Notes: generated by a model not told the origin, from the sequence alone. DNA of 64,000 bases from Theocolax elegans (GCA_026168455.1 CM047429.1:4553125-4617124); one strand, 5' to 3'; counted from the first letter of the stretch, positions 20,536-33,084 are shown. Numbers and translations: made by a program.

Positions 20536-21136
20536 AATTATGTACTTTATTTTTCAAATAAGAATTTTAGTCGATATCTTTAAGTCACAGCAATTTCGTA
20601 TTTATATATACCAATTCGGTATCACTTTTTGCGAAACTTTCTAATATGTTAAACAGTAACAAGTCTTATAAGATCCAGGATTTCCTGTAACGGCATATGT
20701 ACTTTCATTTATGTACATCATACATAATACAATTTTCTACTTATAAATGAATATTTTAATTATAGGATATGTAGGGAATGATTATTACTCAAAATAATAT
20801 TTTTATTTGATTTTACAATTATTTATTATATATATTATATATTTTGCAGTAATGTGATTGGCTATTAATGGCTCATTTTGTCAGTTTTAAATTAGATTAT
20901 TCTCTGTAACAATAGTTTTTTAACGAAATTTGATTTAAAGATGTTCTATTGTCTTGCTGTGCCGGGGTGTCGCAGAGAGGGTCTCCGGCTCTCTCTCCAC
21001 GAGCACCGTTGCTATGACCACGCAGCTCTCGCACGGCCTACGAACTTGATTTTTTGTTAAAGTGTTCATCAATTTCTTCAAATTTTGCATACTGTTTTAT
21101 ATATATTCACTCGTAATGTCTCTAATTTTCTATTGT

Positions 21137-21318
21137 AATTGATGGAACTTGTTAATTAGTTTATACCTTTTTCACCAAATAGTGTTTTGTATTATTCTTG
21201 ATAATTAATAATTGAATTTTATTAATAATAAATAATAGTAACTGTCAAGAATATATATAGTAAAAAAAACAATATTCGGCGAAAAAGGTATAAAAACCCA
21301 ATTAACAAGTTTCATTGA
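21137..21318. repeat. Small nested foldback (MITE-like)
   Basis: The arms, about 21137-21180 and 21277-21318, are inverted copies with words such as GTTAATT and TATACCTTTTTC. The duplicated copy is at about 26771-26950. Confidence 0.7.
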
Positions 21319-21854
21319 TTACATATTCATGCAGTCTAATATATGTTTAATAAGCTAATGTTAATATGAATATAATATAATTCAAATAATTATATGAAAA
21401 AAAGTTTTATTTAGGACATTAATTGTTGAATATAACTGTTAAATAGAATGAAATGGGCACACAAGTGCTAGTATTCTGTCGTTTTATAATGGTTTCATTT
21501 TTACAATATCTTTGATTTTATATATCTGTGGTTTGAATCAAGATACCATATTAACGATGTTCTACGTCAACGTAAACAGAATTTAATGAAAATAAAATAT
21601 ATTATTTGTAAAAGTGTCAGAAATGTTAATGAATTTTTTTAATATTTTTTTCCGCGCAAGTTTTGAAGATATACGACATAGAATTTGGCTTCTTATACAT
21701 AAAGGCTCTTATAGAGACTCGGGAAAAAAATGAAGCTTACTTGGTTGGGCTGTAACATTATATTATATTCAATATACAGGTAAAAATTTAATTTTTAATT
21801 GACAAGTATTGTATAATTTGATATAAATATTTATAATTTTGTCCAATAAATACA

Positions 21855-21897
21855 GCACCTGAAGAGGTCTGCAAACCTAGCAGACGAAACGTTGTGC
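21855..21897 (+). ncRNA. Hammerhead-like ribozyme, Penelope type
   Basis: Stem I GCAC (855-858 of this kilobase) pairs with GTGC (894-897). The core CTGAAGA is 21859-21865 and fits CUGANGA. One extra G follows, then stem II GTCTGC (21867-21872) / GCAGAC (21880-21885), then GAAA. Stem III is the minimal AC/GT pair, with T21893 as the cleavable residue. This short-stem-III form is known from Penelope-like retroelements. The extra base before stem II recurs in the other copies here. Confidence 0.65.
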
Positions 21898-22433
21898 ACT
21901 TATATAAATAAATTGGATTTATTTATTATTGACCCTCAACTATCGACTATTTACTAATTCAACAATGGAGGGTGAAAATTACAAATTATATTTGATTTAA
22001 TATCTTTAGTTTGAAACAAGATACCATATATTAAATCAAATTTCATTAAAAAGCTATTGTTACAGAGAAATAATACGGTTCAGCTGGGGCACTTTGATAA
22101 TATCGTACATACCAAAATCGAAACTGATAAAATGAATCAGAAATAGGCAATCACATTACTGCAAATTACGTATTTGTTAAAATCGTAAAAAATTCTATTG
22201 ATTGTTTCAAAACTTTCGCATTTAATGTGTAAAACAAAAAGTTAACCTATTTTGAGTTACTTAAAATCCAAAATAGTGAAAAAATGAAATAGGAACACAA
22301 ATCTATTTTTTAAACATGCATTACTGGTGAAAATTAATATTTTGACTTCACAATTTTTTTGCACACTCTGGAAGATTTTTTTAGTTTGCATCTAAAATTT
22401 AAGCAATTTTCAATTCACACACCTGATGGTTAC

Positions 22434-22500
22434 TACGTCACGCCGTGTGACGTATATACCTCTGACGTAGGGAGCTCTGACGTAGTAGCTGCCTACGTCA
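22434..22500. promoter_or_regulatory. Cluster of five CRE-like TGACGTA sites
   Basis: TACGTCA or its complement TGACGTA occurs at 22434-22440, 22448-22454, 22463-22469, 22478-22484 and 22494-22500. These are binding words for CREB/ATF-type bZIP proteins. The cluster sits at the edge of a CpG-rich block and may be the promoter of an element. Function is inferred. Confidence 0.5.
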
Positions 22501-22967
22501 CGCGCGCCTTCTCTCGTGAAGTGGCTCCATGAACCACCGACCTATCTACCCGGGCGGGATTTGTCACGAGAGGGGGAAGTAAAGAAGAACGCTTCCTCAC
22601 CTGGACCGTTCCAGGAACTCGGGAAAATATCAACGGGACACGTGGGTCCAACGTGGTGCACCACTCACCTTTGTATTCACCAGACACCGCTCGAAATACG
22701 TTGAAACGGCGAGAACGGCCGCGCTAATTCTCCCCGTCTCTCTTTCTCTCTCACTCTTTTGGGCGAACCGGCGCCGATCTTCCGCCCTTTCCGTGGACAG
22801 AATCTGGAGTAGTGGAGGCGTACGGCTTTGCTCGGCGTGTTGGATCGTGTGGGGGGAAAGCCTGTCCGCATCCATACCGAATCACTCACACCCACACTTC
22901 TCCGATAATCACGATAAAAGGACCGTTATCTCGATCTGTATATCGACACCGTGCGCGCGCTATATCG
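22501..22967. other. CpG-rich block without a recognised gene
   Basis: This block is strikingly GC- and CpG-rich compared with its surroundings. Several overlapping open frames occur on both strands, none with recognisable domains. With the CRE cluster upstream it resembles a promoter or 5' leader, perhaps of a retroelement. The duplicate is at 28135-28601. Confidence 0.45.
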
Positions 22968-24255
22968 GTATTACGGAAGCGCCTATGCGCTGCCACCGTC
23001 GAATGTGCGTTCGTGCCCCGATTGCGAGCGCTGTGCGAACGTCTTGCCGTGTGCAAATGTGGGAACTAAGCACGACGTGTGCGGTGTTTTGCTGTAATCT
23101 GCGTTTTTCATAATTAAAATGTAAAGAAGAAGTTTTGAGCTCATTGAAAAGGTATAGTATTCATATAAATTAAATTAATAAAAATATTTTCTATATAATA
23201 ATAAATGAGGTTAGGTGAAGTTATATATTTTTTTACAGAGTCTTAACTTAACATGGATCCACTTCAACTGACTTAGTCAGGACGATAAAAATAAAACATG
23301 ATGCACGGAGAAAAATTTCTTGCGTTTAACCTATAAAATTGAAGTGTTCTCTAACCAAGCGTATGTTTATAGTTTAATTCCGTGGCGTTACTGGTTTAAC
23401 CTATGAAATTTGATGTCTTTAATGTGTAGCATCCATTTCACATAGGTTGAACCTGTGAGCGCATTAGAACGAATCTTAATACGCTTAGGTTAAAACTATA
23501 CACATACGCATGGTTAGAGAACACTTCAATTTTATAGGTAAAACGCAAGAAATTTTTCTCCGTGTGGAGATATTTATCACTTTAAAATTCATAAAATTCA
23601 TAAAAATAAATTTGATAAAATTACTTTTTTATAAAATTTGCCTCTTTGTGCCTCAAATTTATAATACAAAATATATATTTTTTAAATATAAATGTATGTA
23701 TACCGTTAGTTGTAGTAACATCATACAAATCAATCTCTGGCTGAAGGTAAATGAACTCTTCATTAGTGTCGAGCAAATGAATATCATTATTTATTTTAAA
23801 TGTTAATTTGCATCCGTCCTTAAAATATTCTTTCAATACTGCTTTTCTCAAAGCGTTGTTATGAATTTTAAAATGATAAATATCTCCATCATTGTTTTAT
23901 TTTTATCGTCCTGTCTAAGTCAGTTGAAGTGGATTCTAAATGCTTGTTAAGTTAAAACTGTAAAAGAATACATAACTTAACCTAACCTCATTTATTATTA
24001 TATAGAAAATATTTTTATTTATTGTATTTATATGAATATTATACCTTTTCAATGTACTTTATCTCTCCAAAGTCCACAAAAGTCCTCAATACTTCTTCTT
24101 TACATTTTAATTGTGTAAAAACGCAGATTACAGCGAAACACCGCACACGTCGAGCTTAGTTCCCACATTTGCACACGGCAAGACGTTCGAACAGCGCTCG
24201 CAATCGGGGCACGAACGCACATTTGACGGTGGTAGCGCATAGGCGCTTCCGTACG
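22968..24255. mobile_element. Foldback element with arms of about 340 bp and a nested foldback
   Basis: 22968-23305 is the imperfect inverted copy of about 23885-24255. Its outer parts are GC-rich (GGAAGCGCCTATGCGCT) and its inner parts AT-rich. The interior contains a second, smaller inverted repeat at 23302-23572. No coding sequence is seen. The duplicate is at about 28602-29890. Confidence 0.75.
23302..23572. repeat. Nested foldback within the larger foldback
   Basis: The ends GCACGGAGAAAAATTTCTTGC and their complement at 23553-23570 bound an inverted repeat of about 65 bases per side, consistent with a MITE that inserted in the larger foldback. The duplicate is at about 28936-29206. Confidence 0.7.
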
Positions 24256-24458
24256 GTGTATTCTCGCGCGTTCGTGCGCTCGCCGCGTTGTATATACTCT
24301 TTCGTTTCGCGTTGCTCACCTGATTGGTAACTCGCTTACCGTTATAATATATATATAGGCGGATCTCTGTCAAATGAAGACAAAAAATTTTTTAGTATGT
24401 TTAAAATTAATTAAATAATTATAAAAATACCTAATAGTACAATATCTATCTATATCTA

Positions 24459-25955
24459 TATTATATTAAGCTGCTTCCATCAAAAACCTTTCTCCCTTTC
24501 TGTGACGTCAATCTATTTGTATGACGTAATTGTCGAAGTGACGATATTTTTTGATAAATCGATGTATCACATGTTTTTTGACGTACTGTTGGGGGTTAAT
24601 GTTTTTAGTTGCTTTTTTAAAAGGGGTAAAATTTGAAGGGGGAAGGGGTGGTGGTATGGGGTGTACCCTGACCACCTAGACATCGTCTTCAGGAAGTGAC
24701 AATTTTTTTTGCATATTCAAGCAGGGTGGCACACTACTTACCAGTAGACGATGTCCAGATGACCCGGAGGTCACCCTGACCACCTGGACATCGTCTTCAG
24801 GAAGTGACAATTTTTTTTGCATATTCAAGCAGGGTGGCACACTACTTACCAGTAGACGATGTCCAGATGACCCGGAGGTCACCCTGACCACCTGGACATC
24901 GTCTTCAGGAAGTGACAATTTTTTTTGCATATTCAAGCAGGGTATCACATTACTTACCAGTAGACGATGTCCAGATGACCCGGAGGTCACCCTGACCACC
25001 TGGACATCGTCTTCAGGAAGTGACAATTTTTTTTGCATATTCAAGCAGGGTATCACACTACTTACCAGTAGACGATGTGCAGATGACCCGGAGGTCACCC
25101 TGACCACCTGGACATCGTCTTCAGGAAGTGACAATTTTTTTTGCATATTCAAGCAGGGTATCACATTACTTACCAGTAGACCATGTCCAGATGACCCGGA
25201 GGTCACCCTGACCACCTGGACATCGTCTTCAGGAAGTGACAATTTTTTTTGCATATTCAAGTATGGTATCACACTACTTACCAGTAGACGATGTCCAGAT
25301 GACCCGGAGGTCACCCTAACCACCTGGACATCGTCTTCAGGAAGTGACAATTTTTTTGCATATTCAAGCAGGTTGGCAATTCAGAAACTTTTAAAGGACG
25401 ATTTCATTTCTGAACTCGGTAGTCTAAAGTTAAAAGTAAAGTTGCCAAAACCGAAAATATAAATGTGAGTTGGTTTTAATAGTATTTGAGTAAAATACCA
25501 ATACATATACTTTTTTTCCCCTTGAATGAGATAGAGTAAAATCTTGTTTACAAAAATTTCTTTTCTAAACAATGCAATTTAAGAAAATACTCTTAGGTAT
25601 AAAGGAATATAACATTCCTAACCCATACAAGCACTTCATATTGCAGCGTATATGTTGGAAGAATGTCATATTGCCGAATATTATCAACATACATTGTCTG
25701 ATTTTAGTAGTTTAAATTATGAACGCATTAATGGATAATAATTTAAGCTAAAGAATTTGTTGTATGTCTTATGTTTTTGGACGAAATTCGTACTATATTT
25801 CGAATTACCTATAACCACATTTTTTAATATTATTTTGGATATGTGGTGAAAATCATCTAACGTGCACATTTTGTGTAATAGTGAATATTCCCATTATATG
25901 ATATATAAAATTACGATAATATATTCTAAGTAAATATAGGTAATTTAACGTAAGC
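24459..25955 (+). mobile_element. Truncated Helitron/Helentron-like copy (5' part)
   Basis: Begins with TATTATATTAAGCTGC, the same 5' sequence as the complete copies, followed by CRE-like words and the 108-bp array. It is cut at the tandem-duplication junction (25955). Bases after about 25405 are riddled with single-base indels relative to the other copies. Confidence 0.8.
24666..25370. repeat. 108-bp minisatellite array, about 6.5 units
   Basis: Each unit contains CTGGACATCGTC and its exact complement GACGATGTCCAG about 60 bases apart, plus the short palindrome GGTCACCCTGACC, so single units can fold. Because 108 is a multiple of three, the minus strand stays open for 224 codons of a 36-residue repeat. 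This is most likely a numerical accident and is not annotated as a gene. Confidence 0.95.
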
Positions 25956-26126
25956 CGGGTAGATAAGTTCTAAAGATTATTTTGAACCAAAGTTCTATGT
26001 AATATTTTTTAAAAAAAATCAATAGATTTTGAGATAAATGGCTTTGAAATAGCAATTTGTTTTTCTATTTTCTGAAAGATGTTTCCAGCCTATTCTCAAA
26101 ATTTGGTGCGATTTAAAATTTTCATC

Positions 26127-26169
<43 letters not shown>

Positions 26170-26472
26170 GTAATTATGTACTTTATTTTTCAAATAAGAA
26201 TTTTAGTCGATATCTTTAAGTCACAGCAATTTCGTATTTATATATACCAATTCGGTATCACTTTTTGCGAAACTTTCTAATATGTTAAACAGTAACAAGT
26301 CTTATAAGATCCAGGATTTCCTGTAACGGCATATGTACTTTCATTTATGTACATCATACATAATACAATTTTCTACTTATAAATGAATATTTTAATTATA
26401 GGATATGTAGGGAATGATTATTACTCAAAATAATATTTTATTTGATTTTACAATTATTTATTATATATATTA

Positions 26473-27799
26473 TATATTTTGCAGTAATGTGATTGGCTAT
26501 TAATGGCTCATTTTGTCAGTTTTAAATTAGATTATTCTCTGTAACAATAGTTTTTTAACGAAATTTGATTTAAAGATGTTCTATTGTCTTGCTGTGCCGG
26601 GGTGTCGCAGAGAGGGTCTCCGGCTCTCTCTCCACGAGCACCGTTGCTATGACCACGCAGCTCTCGCACGGCCTACGAACTTGATTTTTTGTTAAAGTGT
26701 TCATCAATTTCTTCAAATTTTGCATACTGTTTTATATATATTCACTCGTAATGTCTCTAATTTTCTATTGTAATTGATGGAACTTGTTAATTAGTTTATA
26801 CCTTTTTCACCAAATAGTGTTTTGTATTATTCTTGATAATTAATAATTGAATTTTATTAATAATAAATAATAGTAACTGTCAAGAATATATATAGTAAAA
26901 AAACAATATTCGGCGAAAAAGGTATAAAAACCCAATTAACAAGTTTCATTGATTACATATTCATGCAGTCTAATATATGTTTAATAAGCTAATGTTAATA
27001 TGAATATAATATAATTCAAATAATTATATGAAAAAAAGTTTTATTTAGGACATTAATTGTTGAATATAACTGTTAAATAGAATGAAATGGGCACACAAGT
27101 GCTAGTATTCTGTCGTTTTATAATGGTTTCATTTTTACAATATCTTTGATTTTATATATCTGTGGTTTGAATCAAGATACCATATTAACGATGTTCTACG
27201 TCAACGTAAACAGAATTTAATGAAAATAAAATATATTATTTGTAAAAGTGTCAGAAATGTTAATGAATTTTTTTAATATTTTTTTCCGCGCAAGTTTTGA
27301 AGATATACGACATAGAATTTGGCTTCTTATACATAAAGGCTCTTATAGAGACTCGGGAAAAAAATGAAGCTTACTTGGTTGGGCTGTAACATTATATTAT
27401 ATTCAATATACAGGTAAAAATTTAATTTTTAATTGACAAGTATTGTATAATTTGATATAAATATTTATAATTTTGTCCAATAAATACAGCACCTGAAGAG
27501 GTCTGCAAACCTAGCAGACGAAACGTTGTGCACTTATATAAATAAATTGGATTTATTTATTATTGACCCTCAACTATCGACTATTTACTAATTCAACAAT
27601 GGAGGGTGAAAATTACAAATTATATTTGATTTAATATCTTTAGTTTGAAACAAGATACCATATATTAAATCAAATTTCATTAAAAAGCTATTGTTACAGA
27701 GAAATAATACGGTTCAGCTGGGGCACTTTGATAATATCGTACATACCAAAATCGAAACTGATAAAATGAATCAGAAATAGGCAATCACATTACTGCAAA
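26473..27799 (+). mobile_element. Second copy of the hammerhead-bearing inverted-repeat element
   Basis: Part of the tandem duplication; nearly base-for-base identical to 20840-22165. Confidence 0.6.
27489..27531 (+). ncRNA. Hammerhead-like ribozyme, duplicate copy
   Basis: Identical to 21855-21897, including stem I GCAC/GTGC and the extra G before stem II. Confidence 0.65.
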
Positions 27800-28067
27800 T
27801 TACGTATTTGTTAAAATCGTAAAAAATTCTATTGATTGTTTCAAAACTTTCGCATTTAATGTGTAAAACAAAAAGTTAACCTATTTTGAGTTACTTAAAA
27901 TCCAAAATAGTGAAAAAATGAAATAGGAACACAAATCTATTTTTTAAACATGCATTACTGGTGAAAATTAATATTTTGACTTCACAATTTTTTTGCACAC
28001 TCTGGAAGATTTTTTTAGTTTGCATCTAAAATTTAAGCAATTTTCAATTCACACACCTGATGGTTAC

Positions 28068-28134
28068 TACGTCACGCCGTGTGACGTATATACCTCTGAC
28101 GTAGGGAGCTCTGACGTAGTAGCTGCCTACGTCA
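28068..28134. promoter_or_regulatory. CRE-like cluster, duplicate copy
   Basis: Same five TGACGTA/TACGTCA words as 22434-22500. Confidence 0.5.
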
Positions 28135-28601
28135 CGCGCGCCTTCTCTCGTGAAGTGGCTCCATGAACCACCGACCTATCTACCCGGGCGGGATTTGTCA
28201 CGAGAGGGGGAAGTAAAGAAGAACGCTTCCTCACCTGGACCGTTCCAGGAACTCGGGAAAATATCAACGGGACACGTGGGTCCAACGTGGTGCACCACTC
28301 ACCTTTGTATTCACCAGACACCGCTCGAAATACGTTGAAACGGCGAGAACGGCCGCGCTAATTCTCCCCGTCTCTCTTTCTCTCTCACTCTTTTGGGCGA
28401 ACCGGCGCCGATCTTCCGCCCTTTCCGTGGACAGAATCTGGAGTAGTGGAGGCGTACGGCTTTGCTCGGCGTGTTGGATCGTGTGGGGGGAAAGCCTGTC
28501 CGCATCCATACCGAATCACTCACACCCACACTTCTCCGATAATCACGATAAAAGGACCGTTATCTCGATCTGTATATCGACACCGTGCGCGCGCTATATC
28601 G
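28135..28601. other. CpG-rich block, duplicate copy
   Basis: Duplicate of 22501-22967, with the same absence of recognisable coding sequence. Confidence 0.45.
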
Positions 28602-29890
28602 GTATTACGGAAGCGCCTATGCGCTGCCACCGTCGAATGTGCGTTCGTGCCCCGATTGCGAGCGCTGTGCGAACGTCTTGCCGTGTGCAAATGTGGGAAC
28701 TAAGCACGACGTGTGCGGTGTTTTGCTGTAATCTGCGTTTTTCATAATTAAAATGTAAAGAAGAAGTTTTGAGCTCATTGAAAAGGTATAGTATTCATAT
28801 AAATTAAATTAATAAAAATATTTTCTATATAATAATAAATGAGGTTAGGTGAAGTTATATATTTTTTTACAGAGTCTTAACTTAACATGGATCCACTTCA
28901 ACTGACTTAGTCAGGACGATAAAAATAAAACATGATGCACGGAGAAAAATTTCTTGCGTTTAACCTATAAAATTGAAGTGTTCTCTAACCAAGCGTATGT
29001 TTATAGTTTAATTCCGTGGCGTTACTGGTTTAACCTATGAAATTTGATGTCTTTAATGTGTAGCATCCATTTCACATAGGTTGAACCTGTGAGCGCATTA
29101 GAACGAATCTTAATACGCTTAGGTTAAAACTATACACATACGCATGGTTAGAGAACACTTCAATTTTATAGGTAAAACGCAAGAAATTTTTCTCCGTGTG
29201 GAGATATTTATCACTTTAAAATTCATAAAATTCATAAAAATAAATTTGATAAAATTACTTTTTTATAAAATTTGCCTCTTTGTGCCTCAAATTTATAATA
29301 CAAAATATATATTTTTTAAATATAAATGTATGTATACCGTTAGTTGTAGTAACATCATACAAATCAATCTCTGGCTGAAGGTAAATGAACTCTTCATTAG
29401 TGTCGAGCAAATGAATATCATTATTTATTTTAAATGTTAATTTGCATCCGTCCTTAAAATATTCTTTCAATACTGCTTTTCTCAAAGCGTTGTTATGAAT
29501 TTTAAAATGATAAATATCTCCATCATTGTTTTATTTTTATCGTCCTGTCTAAGTCAGTTGAAGTGGATTCTAAATGCTTGTTAAGTTAAAACTGTAAAAG
29601 AATACATAACTTAACCTAACCTCATTTATTATTATATAGAAAATATTTTTATTTATTGTATTTATATGAATATTATACCTTTTCAATGTACTTTATCTCT
29701 CCAAAGTCCACAAAAGTCCTCAATACTTCTTCTTTACATTTTAATTGTGTAAAAACGCAGATTACAGCGAAACACCGCACACGTCGAGCTTAGTTCCCAC
29801 ATTTGCACACGGCAAGACGTTCGAACAGCGCTCGCAATCGGGGCACGAACGCACATTTGACGGTGGTAGCGCATAGGCGCTTCCGTACGG
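28602..29890. mobile_element. Foldback element with nested foldback, duplicate copy
   Basis: Duplicate of 22968-24255, including the nested inverted repeat at about 28936-29206. Confidence 0.75.
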
Positions 29891-30300
29891 TGTATTCTCG
29901 CGCGTTCGTGCGCTCGCCGCGTTGTATATACTCTTTCGTTTCGCGTTGCTCACCTGATTGGTAACTCGCTTACCGTTATAATATATATATAGGCGGATCT
30001 CTGTCAAATGAAGACAAAAAATTTTTTTAGTATGTTTAAAATTAATTAAATAATTATAAAAATACCTAATAGTACAATATCTATCTATATCTATATTATA
30101 TTAAGCTGCTTCCATCAAAAACCTTTCTCCCTTTCTGTGACGTCAATCTATTTGTATGACGTAATTGTCGAAGTGACGATATTTTTTGATAAATCGATGT
30201 ATCACATGTTTTTTGACGTACTGTTGGGGGTTAATGTTTTTAGTTGCTTTTTTAAAAGGGGTAAAATTTGAAGGGGGAAGGGGTGGTGGTATGGGGTGTA

Positions 30301-31005
30301 CCCTGACCACCTAGACATCGTCTTCAGGAAGTGACAATTTTTTTTGCATATTCAAGCAGGGTGGCACACTACTTACCAGTAGACGATGTCCAGATGACCC
30401 GGAGGTCACCCTGACCACCTGGACATCGTCTTCAGGAAGTGACAATTTTTTTTGCATATTCAAGCAGGGTGGCACACTACTTACCAGTAGACGATGTCCA
30501 GATGACCCGGAGGTCACCCTGACCACCTGGACATCGTCTTCAGGAAGTGACAATTTTTTTTGCATATTCAAGCAGGGTATCACATTACTTACCAGTAGAC
30601 GATGTCCAGATGACCCGGAGGTCACCCTGACCACCTGGACATCGTCTTCAGGAAGTGACAATTTTTTTTGCATATTCAAGCAGGGTATCACACTACTTAC
30701 CAGTAGACGATGTGCAGATGACCCGGAGGTCACCCTGACCACCTGGACATCGTCTTCAGGAAGTGACAATTTTTTTTGCATATTCAAGCAGGGTATCACA
30801 TTACTTACCAGTAGACCATGTCCAGATGACCCGGAGGTCACCCTGACCACCTGGACATCGTCTTCAGGAAGTGACAATTTTTTTTGCATATTCAAGTATG
30901 GTATCACACTACTTACCAGTAGACGATGTCCAGATGACCCGGAGGTCACCCTAACCACCTGGACATCGTCTTCAGGAAGTGACAATTTTTTTGCATATTC
31001 AAGCA
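30301..31005. repeat. 108-bp minisatellite array in Helitron copy A
   Basis: Essentially identical to 24666-25370, about 6.5 units, again open on the minus strand for 224 codons. Confidence 0.95.
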
Positions 31006-32325
31006 GGTTGGCAATTCAGAAACTTTTAAAGGACGATTTCATTTCTAGAATCTCGGTAGTCTAAAGGTTAAAATGTAAAGTTTCCAAACCGAAAATATAA
31101 ATATGTGATTTGTTTTAATAGTATTTTGAGTAATAAATACCAAATACACTATAATTTTTTTCCCTTGAATGAGAATAGAGTACAATCTTGTTTCCAAAAC
31201 TTTCTTTTCTAAAAAAATGCAAGGTTAAGAAAATACTCATTAGGTATAAAGGAATATATACATTCCTACCCAGACAGCACTTCATATTGCAGCGATATTG
31301 TTGGAATAATGTCATATTGCTATAATATTATCAACATACATTGTCTGATTTTAGTATTTTAATAATTAATGAACGCATTAATGAGGATAATAATTTAAGC
31401 TAAAGAATTGTTGTATTGTCTTATGTTTTGACGAAAATTCGTACTATATTTCGAATTACCTATAACCAAATTTTTTAATTCTTTTGGATATGTGGGTGAA
31501 AATCATCTAACGTGCACATTTGTGTAATAGTGAAATATATCCCATTATATGATATATAAAATTACGAATAATATATTCTAAGTACAATATATGTAATTTA
31601 ACGTAAGTCAGCCGTGAAACTTGATAAAAGTTGATTTTATTGCCAAGTTTAAGTTGCTTAAAGTTTGAAATGTAACGTCCCCTGGCTGTAAGAAGGCCAT
31701 AATCGCATATTAACTGGTGCGATTATAGGCGTATTTTTTTATTTCAAAAACGGGTTCAAAACTTAATTGTTCATTTTGATAACCACAATTAAAATCAAGT
31801 TGAAAATCTGAACATTTACTGATTTTTGAAGTGCACTGAACTTGCTGAACTTTGTAACAAACTTGTTATTGATAATAGCTGTGTTATGATTAATGTCTTT
31901 AAAATTAATTGTAAACATAAAACATTTTTCTGACCAGGGAAATTGTTAACTTTTGGTTTATTTTAGAGGTAAACATTTTATTTTTAATGTTTCATGATGC
32001 TAAGCAAAAAATACGGGCATATTTTTGTGGTAATTCAGCGGTTACCTTTTTTAATGTAATTCCTCTGGTAGAGTATAATTGGAAAACTAATAAATTTTTT
32101 AAAACCAATTCATAGAGTAAATTTCAGATAAAGTAACTACATAAAAACAGTATTATTCCGATGTGGCAATTTTGAATATTAACGTAATAAAATTTAAAAA
32201 ACAATCTATGTAATCTCCCCTGGCATGTAACATCCCCTGTCCAAATTTCTTTTATAACAAATAATCGATGCTGATCATTACATGCTTTACTGTTTTGACT
32301 AAAAATAAACATTATTTCTTAACAA

Positions 32326-32514
32326 TTGTTTTCTCCATTCAAAGGAACTACGCGAGTCCATCAATGGAAATGGAGTAGATGTGAGCCCCAAAAAATTAAT
32401 TTTAATGAAGTAAGTTGTTACGAATGTAATTTGAATAGACAATGTGAACATTATCAATTAGGGTCGATCTCGTACGAAAATAAAACTCAGAAAAAGAGTA
32501 AAATTGTTATTTAA
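32326..32514 (+). CDS. Small open frame conserved in both Helitron copies
   Basis: A 62-codon frame also present at 37210 with two substitutions. It has a Cys-x2-Cys and a later Cys-Glu-His-Tyr (CYECNLNRQCEHYQLGSISY). That pattern looks protein-like and recalls Cys-rich tails of transposon proteins, but I cannot name the family. It may be a captured exon or transposase remnant. Confidence 0.35.
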   Translation: MFSPFKGTTRVHQWKWSRCEPQKINFNEVSCYECNLNRQCEHYQLGSISYENKTQKKSKIVI

Positions 32515-32735
32515 GATAAAAGAAGTCACTACTAAAAGAAATATTAAAAATATATAATTTATATTACAAATATAAAAATTATGTTAAATTGATTATATGG
32601 AAACATTGCATATATTTTATAAATGGAAGAATTTGTTAAGAATTGTTAATTTGTAATTTTTTTTATTGTTATTATCAATTAGGTATAGTTATATGCAATG
32701 TATACTCCATAAAATATGTTTATTAAAACTTTCTA

Positions 32736-32870
32736 TCCCTATTACAAAATCTCACGTGAGAAATTGATTTTTTATTATTTAGCAAATTTAAACACCTCCA
32801 ATTGAAATATCACATGAGATTTTGGCATGAAATCTCACTTGAGATCTCACGTGAGATTTTGTATTAGGGA
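32736..32870. mobile_element. 135-bp MITE with 26-bp inverted ends
   Basis: TCCCTATTACAAAATCTCAC at the left is mirrored at the right with one mismatch, and the body contains further CTCACGTGAG palindromes. Confidence 0.75.
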
Positions 32871-33084
32871 TGTATTCAAGATGTTTATGTTTTATATATC
32901 AAAATATATGTAATTCCCCTGGAATGTAAAAATTAAAAATCTTCAATACGTTGAGTAAATCAACTGATCCTGTATGCCCACTGTAAACAGGTACTCTAAA
33001 AAACTGTAATTGGTCCAGAGAAACCAAAAATATATAATTTTTTTCATTTTGTTTTCTTGCATATCACAACGTCAAATGTTCACG

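Larger units (their letters stand above)
20840..22165 (+). mobile_element. Inverted-repeat element containing a hammerhead-like ribozyme
   Basis: Sequence from about 20840 to 20945 recurs inverted at about 22015-22165 with moderate divergence (shared words include TTTGCAGTAATGTGATTG and CTCTGTAACAATAG). Inside are a small foldback (21137-21318) and a hammerhead-like motif at 21855-21897. No protein is encoded; a short GC-rich open frame at 20941-21060 is too short to assign. A duplicated copy lies at about 26473-27799. Confidence 0.6.
20322..25955 (+). repeat. 5.6-kb tandem segmental duplication, copy 1
   Basis: Matches 25956 to about 31600 with offset 5634-5635. The first 5.1 kb are nearly identical. 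Bases about 25405-25955 differ from the partner by many scattered single-base gains and losses. It contains an inverted-repeat element with a hammerhead motif, a GC-rich block, a foldback, and the 5' part of a Helitron. Confidence 0.93.
25956..31600 (+). repeat. 5.6-kb tandem segmental duplication, copy 2
   Basis: Direct repeat of 20322-25955. It begins abruptly within the right arm of the foldback sequence (25956, CCGGGTAGATAAG) and carries the same hammerhead, CRE cluster, GC block and foldback. It then continues without a break into the complete Helitron, so copy 1 is the truncated one. Confidence 0.93.

Noticed and set aside
20941..21060. Short GC-rich frame starting MFYCLAVPGC, vaguely like a THAP finger start
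   Set aside because: Only 39 codons, lacks the later THAP cysteine, histidine and AVPTIF-like box.
22493..23113. Several overlapping open frames in the CpG-rich block (and copy at 28127-28747)
   Set aside because: Frames overlap on both strands, as expected of GC-rich DNA with few stops; none has a recognisable domain or splice context.
24676..25350. 224-residue minus-strand open frame, repeated at 30311-30985
   Set aside because: It is a 36-residue repeat produced by a 108-bp minisatellite, starts and ends inside the array and has no promoter or flanking gene structure; kept as repeat and as a finding.
24666..25370. Possible CRISPR-like array
   Set aside because: Units of 108 bp are continuous with no unique spacers, and the genome is eukaryotic.
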